Shown: one piece after another, positions 4,071-5,666 of the stretch
How positions within the stretch are numbered: position 1 is the stretch's first letter
How the letters are laid out: each line of letters starts with the position of its first letter
DNA from: Deltaproteobacteria bacterium
Lineage (GTDB): Bacteria; Desulfobacterota; Binatia; UBA9968
Reading direction: 5' to 3'
Assembly (NCBI GenBank): GCA_023250495.1
Contig: JAHFAP010000211.1
Coordinates: forward strand, 1 to 5,666
DNA: 5,666 nt
Program-made: the position numbers and the translations under genes
Notes under the pieces: generated by a model
What the model saw: the letters and a program-made list of their open reading frames with translations, nothing else
The model's database searches: none
Told to the model about the DNA's origin: nothing

Positions 4071-5666
4071 ATGATCAGACTCGAAGATCTACAACCTAAC
4101 GCGTCGGTCCGGGGCATATTGCCGGACTGTCTAATCACTGTCGTGGGCGTGCAGTGGTTCGGCTCGGAGGCGCTCGAACTAACCTACAAAGATCCCGCCG
4201 GTCGCGTAGCCAACATGCTCTTGTACCGCCATGACGCGCCGCGCCTCGAAGTGGTTGAAGCGGGACGCCCTTGGAGTTTCGACGGCAACGGCAGCCTCTT
4301 CCGGCTCGTTTCCGAAGCGCACCGCATCCGGTTAGCGTACCTGTTCGACCCAGTTTTGGCCGTACACACTTCACTGTTGGATGCGTTGCCACACCAGATC
4401 ACTGGAGTCTACGAGGCTATGCTGCCGCGCCAACCCCTGCGTTTCCTGCTTGCCGACGACCCAGGCGCGGGCAAGACCATAATGGCAGGGCTTCTCATAA
4501 AGGAATTGATCGTCCGCGGCGACCTCCAGCGCTGTCTGGTGGTCTGCCCCGGAAATCTCGCCGAGCAGTGGCAAGACGAACTCTACCGGCGCTTCCAGCT
4601 CCCCTTCGACATTCTCACCAATGACAAGCTCGAAGCCGCGCGCACCGGTAACTGGTTTGTCGAGAATAACCTGGTTATTGCTCGGCTCGACAAGCTCTCC
4701 CGTGATGAAGACGTTCAACAAAAACTCAGGGCGCCCGACTGCCGATGGGATCTAATCGTTTGCGATGAAGCGCACAAGATGTCGGCCACGATCTTTGGTA
4801 CAGAAATCAAGTACACAAAGCGCCATAGACTCGGTCAGCTTCTCTCGACTCTGACTCGCCACTTCCTTCTCATGACAGCGACGCCGCACAACGGTAAGGA
4901 AGAGGACTTTCAGCTTTTCATGTCGCTACTCGATGGTGACCGCTTCGAAGGACGGTTTCGCGACGGGGTGCATGCCGTGGACGTGTCCGACCTCATGCGC
5001 CGTATGGTCAAGGAAAGGCTCCTCAAGTTCGACGGCACGCCGCTTTTCCCGGAGCGCATCGCTTACACTGTCTCCTACAAGCTCTCTGATGCCGAGGCGC
5101 GACTCTACAAGGAAGTCACCGACTACGTGCGCGATGAGTTCAACCGAGCAGAGGCCCTGCAGAACGACAAGCGTGCCGGTACCGTCGGCTTTGCGCTCAC
5201 GATATTGCAGCGGCGGTTGGCCTCTTCGCCCGAAGCTATCTACCAATCGCTGCGTCGGCGACGCGAGCGGCTGGAAAAACGCCAGCGTGAATTAGAACTG
5301 CTCCAGCGTGGAGCTGTAGCAGCGGCTATGTCGGCCGATGTGCCCGTGCTTGATCCGGAGGACGTGGAAGACTTAGAGGATGCGCCGGACAATGAAGTAA
5401 AAGACACCGAAGAGCAGATCCTAGACCAGGCTACCGCCGCGCGAACGATCGATGAACTCAAAGCCGAGATCGCTACACTTCAGCGCCTCGAAGCCTTGGC
5501 ACTTGCCGTGCGCCGTAGCGGTGAGGACCGAAAGTGGCGCGAGCTTGCCAATCTGCTCGGCGAAATTTTCACAAGTGCGCAGATTGCAGATCGAGTGGGC
5601 GAAGCGCCAGCGTCATATCGAACGGTAGATATCCCTAAGCCGGTGCCGTCGCCCCGACAAAAGCTT
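4071..5666 (+). CDS. SNF2/HepA-like DEAH-box helicase of a probable defence cluster, 5' part
   Basis: The frame is open for 532 codons to the right edge without a stop. ATG 4071 is the only start after the in-frame TGA at 4038. Residues 1-105 form an N-terminal domain. LPHQI (106-110) resembles the Q-motif. ADDPGAGKT (128-136) is Walker A, LVVCPGNLAEQW (156-167) motif Ia, DEAH (232-235) Walker B, and TATPHNG (269-275) motif III. Residues 372-395 (VGFALTILQRRLASSPEAIY) match the linker of HepA/RapA-like helicases. A highly charged helical stretch follows (about 395-475). The sequence stops at PRQKL, where the second RecA domain would begin, so motifs IV-VI are outside. Relatives are ATP-driven dsDNA translocases of about 900-1100 residues, found with DNA methyltransferases and other large proteins in defence islands. 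DISARM DrmD is a SNF2 protein, but the N-terminus here does not look like the DrmD I remember. Nothing in the window identifies the partners. Confidence 0.88.
   Translation, partial: MIRLEDLQPNASVRGILPDCLITVVGVQWFGSEALELTYKDPAGRVANMLLYRHDAPRLEVVEAGRPWSFDGNGSLFRLVSEAHRIRLAYLFDPVLAVHTSLLDALPHQITGVYEAMLPRQPLRFLLADDPGAGKTIMAGLLIKELIVRGDLQRCLVVCPGNLAEQWQDELYRRFQLPFDILTNDKLEAARTGNWFVENNLVIARLDKLSRDEDVQQKLRAPDCRWDLIVCDEAHKMSATIFGTEIKYTKRHRLGQLLSTLTRHFLLMTATPHNGKEEDFQLFMSLLDGDRFEGRFRDGVHAVDVSDLMRRMVKERLLKFDGTPLFPERIAYTVSYKLSDAEARLYKEVTDYVRDEFNRAEALQNDKRAGTVGFALTILQRRLASSPEAIYQSLRRRRERLEKRQRELELLQRGAVAAAMSADVPVLDPEDVEDLEDAPDNEVKDTEEQILDQATAARTIDELKAEIATLQRLEALALAVRRSGEDRKWRELANLLGEIFTSAQIADRVGEAPASYRTVDIPKPVPSPRQKL

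Noticed and set aside
4271..4624. Open frames of 70-120 residues on both strands inside the helicase (4135-5461)
   Set aside because: They are arginine-, serine- and proline-rich shadows of the helicase frame, which shows clear conserved motifs throughout.
5661..5666. HindIII site AAGCTT at the exact right end, suggesting a cloning junction
   Set aside because: The bases encode Lys-Leu, as expected at the start of helicase motif IV in this family, and AAGCTT also occurs within the window at 3060. A coincidence of the window edge is enough to explain it.
1..5666. CRISPR array or complete insertion sequence
   Set aside because: No regularly spaced direct repeats and no transposase with terminal inverted repeats were found in reading the sequence.

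Overview
The window appears to be bacterial chromosomal DNA. It joins a catabolic/transport operon on the left to the first gene of what looks like an accessory (defence-type) island on the right. A gene-poor junction carrying a tRNA 3'-end fragment lies between them. The gene content (xanthine dehydrogenase-type molybdoenzyme, orphan NMT1-like periplasmic binding protein, free-standing carboxyltransferase) suits a Gram-negative soil, sediment or groundwater bacterium. Such genes are abundant in Binatia/Desulfobacterota-, Rokubacteria- or Betaproteobacteria-like genomes. The taxon cannot be fixed from this sequence.

Left block (1-2974), all on the + strand and tightly packed. The C-terminal fifth of a molybdopterin-binding oxidase subunit overlaps the start of a solute-binding protein by ATGA. 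After 27 nt comes an HMGL/PYC_OADA-type carboxyltransferase without a biotinyl domain. The spacing suggests one transcript. The binding protein would capture a small organic ligand, the molybdoenzyme would hydroxylate or oxidise it, and the carboxyltransferase would work on a later acid or acyl intermediate. The substrate is unknown. A small secreted proline/lysine-rich protein (3109-3378) follows under its own ribosome binding site.

Junction (3379-4070), about 690 nt without a convincing intact gene. It contains short hairpins, a decayed stretch that in pieces resembles the C-terminus of a tyrosine recombinase, and 25 nt identical in form to the 3' end of a tRNA gene on the minus strand (3733-3757). 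It also holds a lower-G+C open frame (3684-3893) ending in a palindrome. A cluster of inverted repeats around an ATGATCAG motif leads into a good sigma70-type promoter. The tRNA fragment looks like one attachment site of an integrated element.

Right block (4071-5666). A SNF2/HepA-type helicase runs off the right edge. Its first RecA-like domain is present with Walker A, DEAH and TATP motifs, followed by a charged helical region; the second RecA domain is cut off. It has its own promoter, and one copy of the ATGATCAG motif overlaps its start codon, which suggests autoregulation. Such helicases often belong to multi-gene phage-defence or restriction clusters, so the genes just beyond the right edge would decide what system this is.
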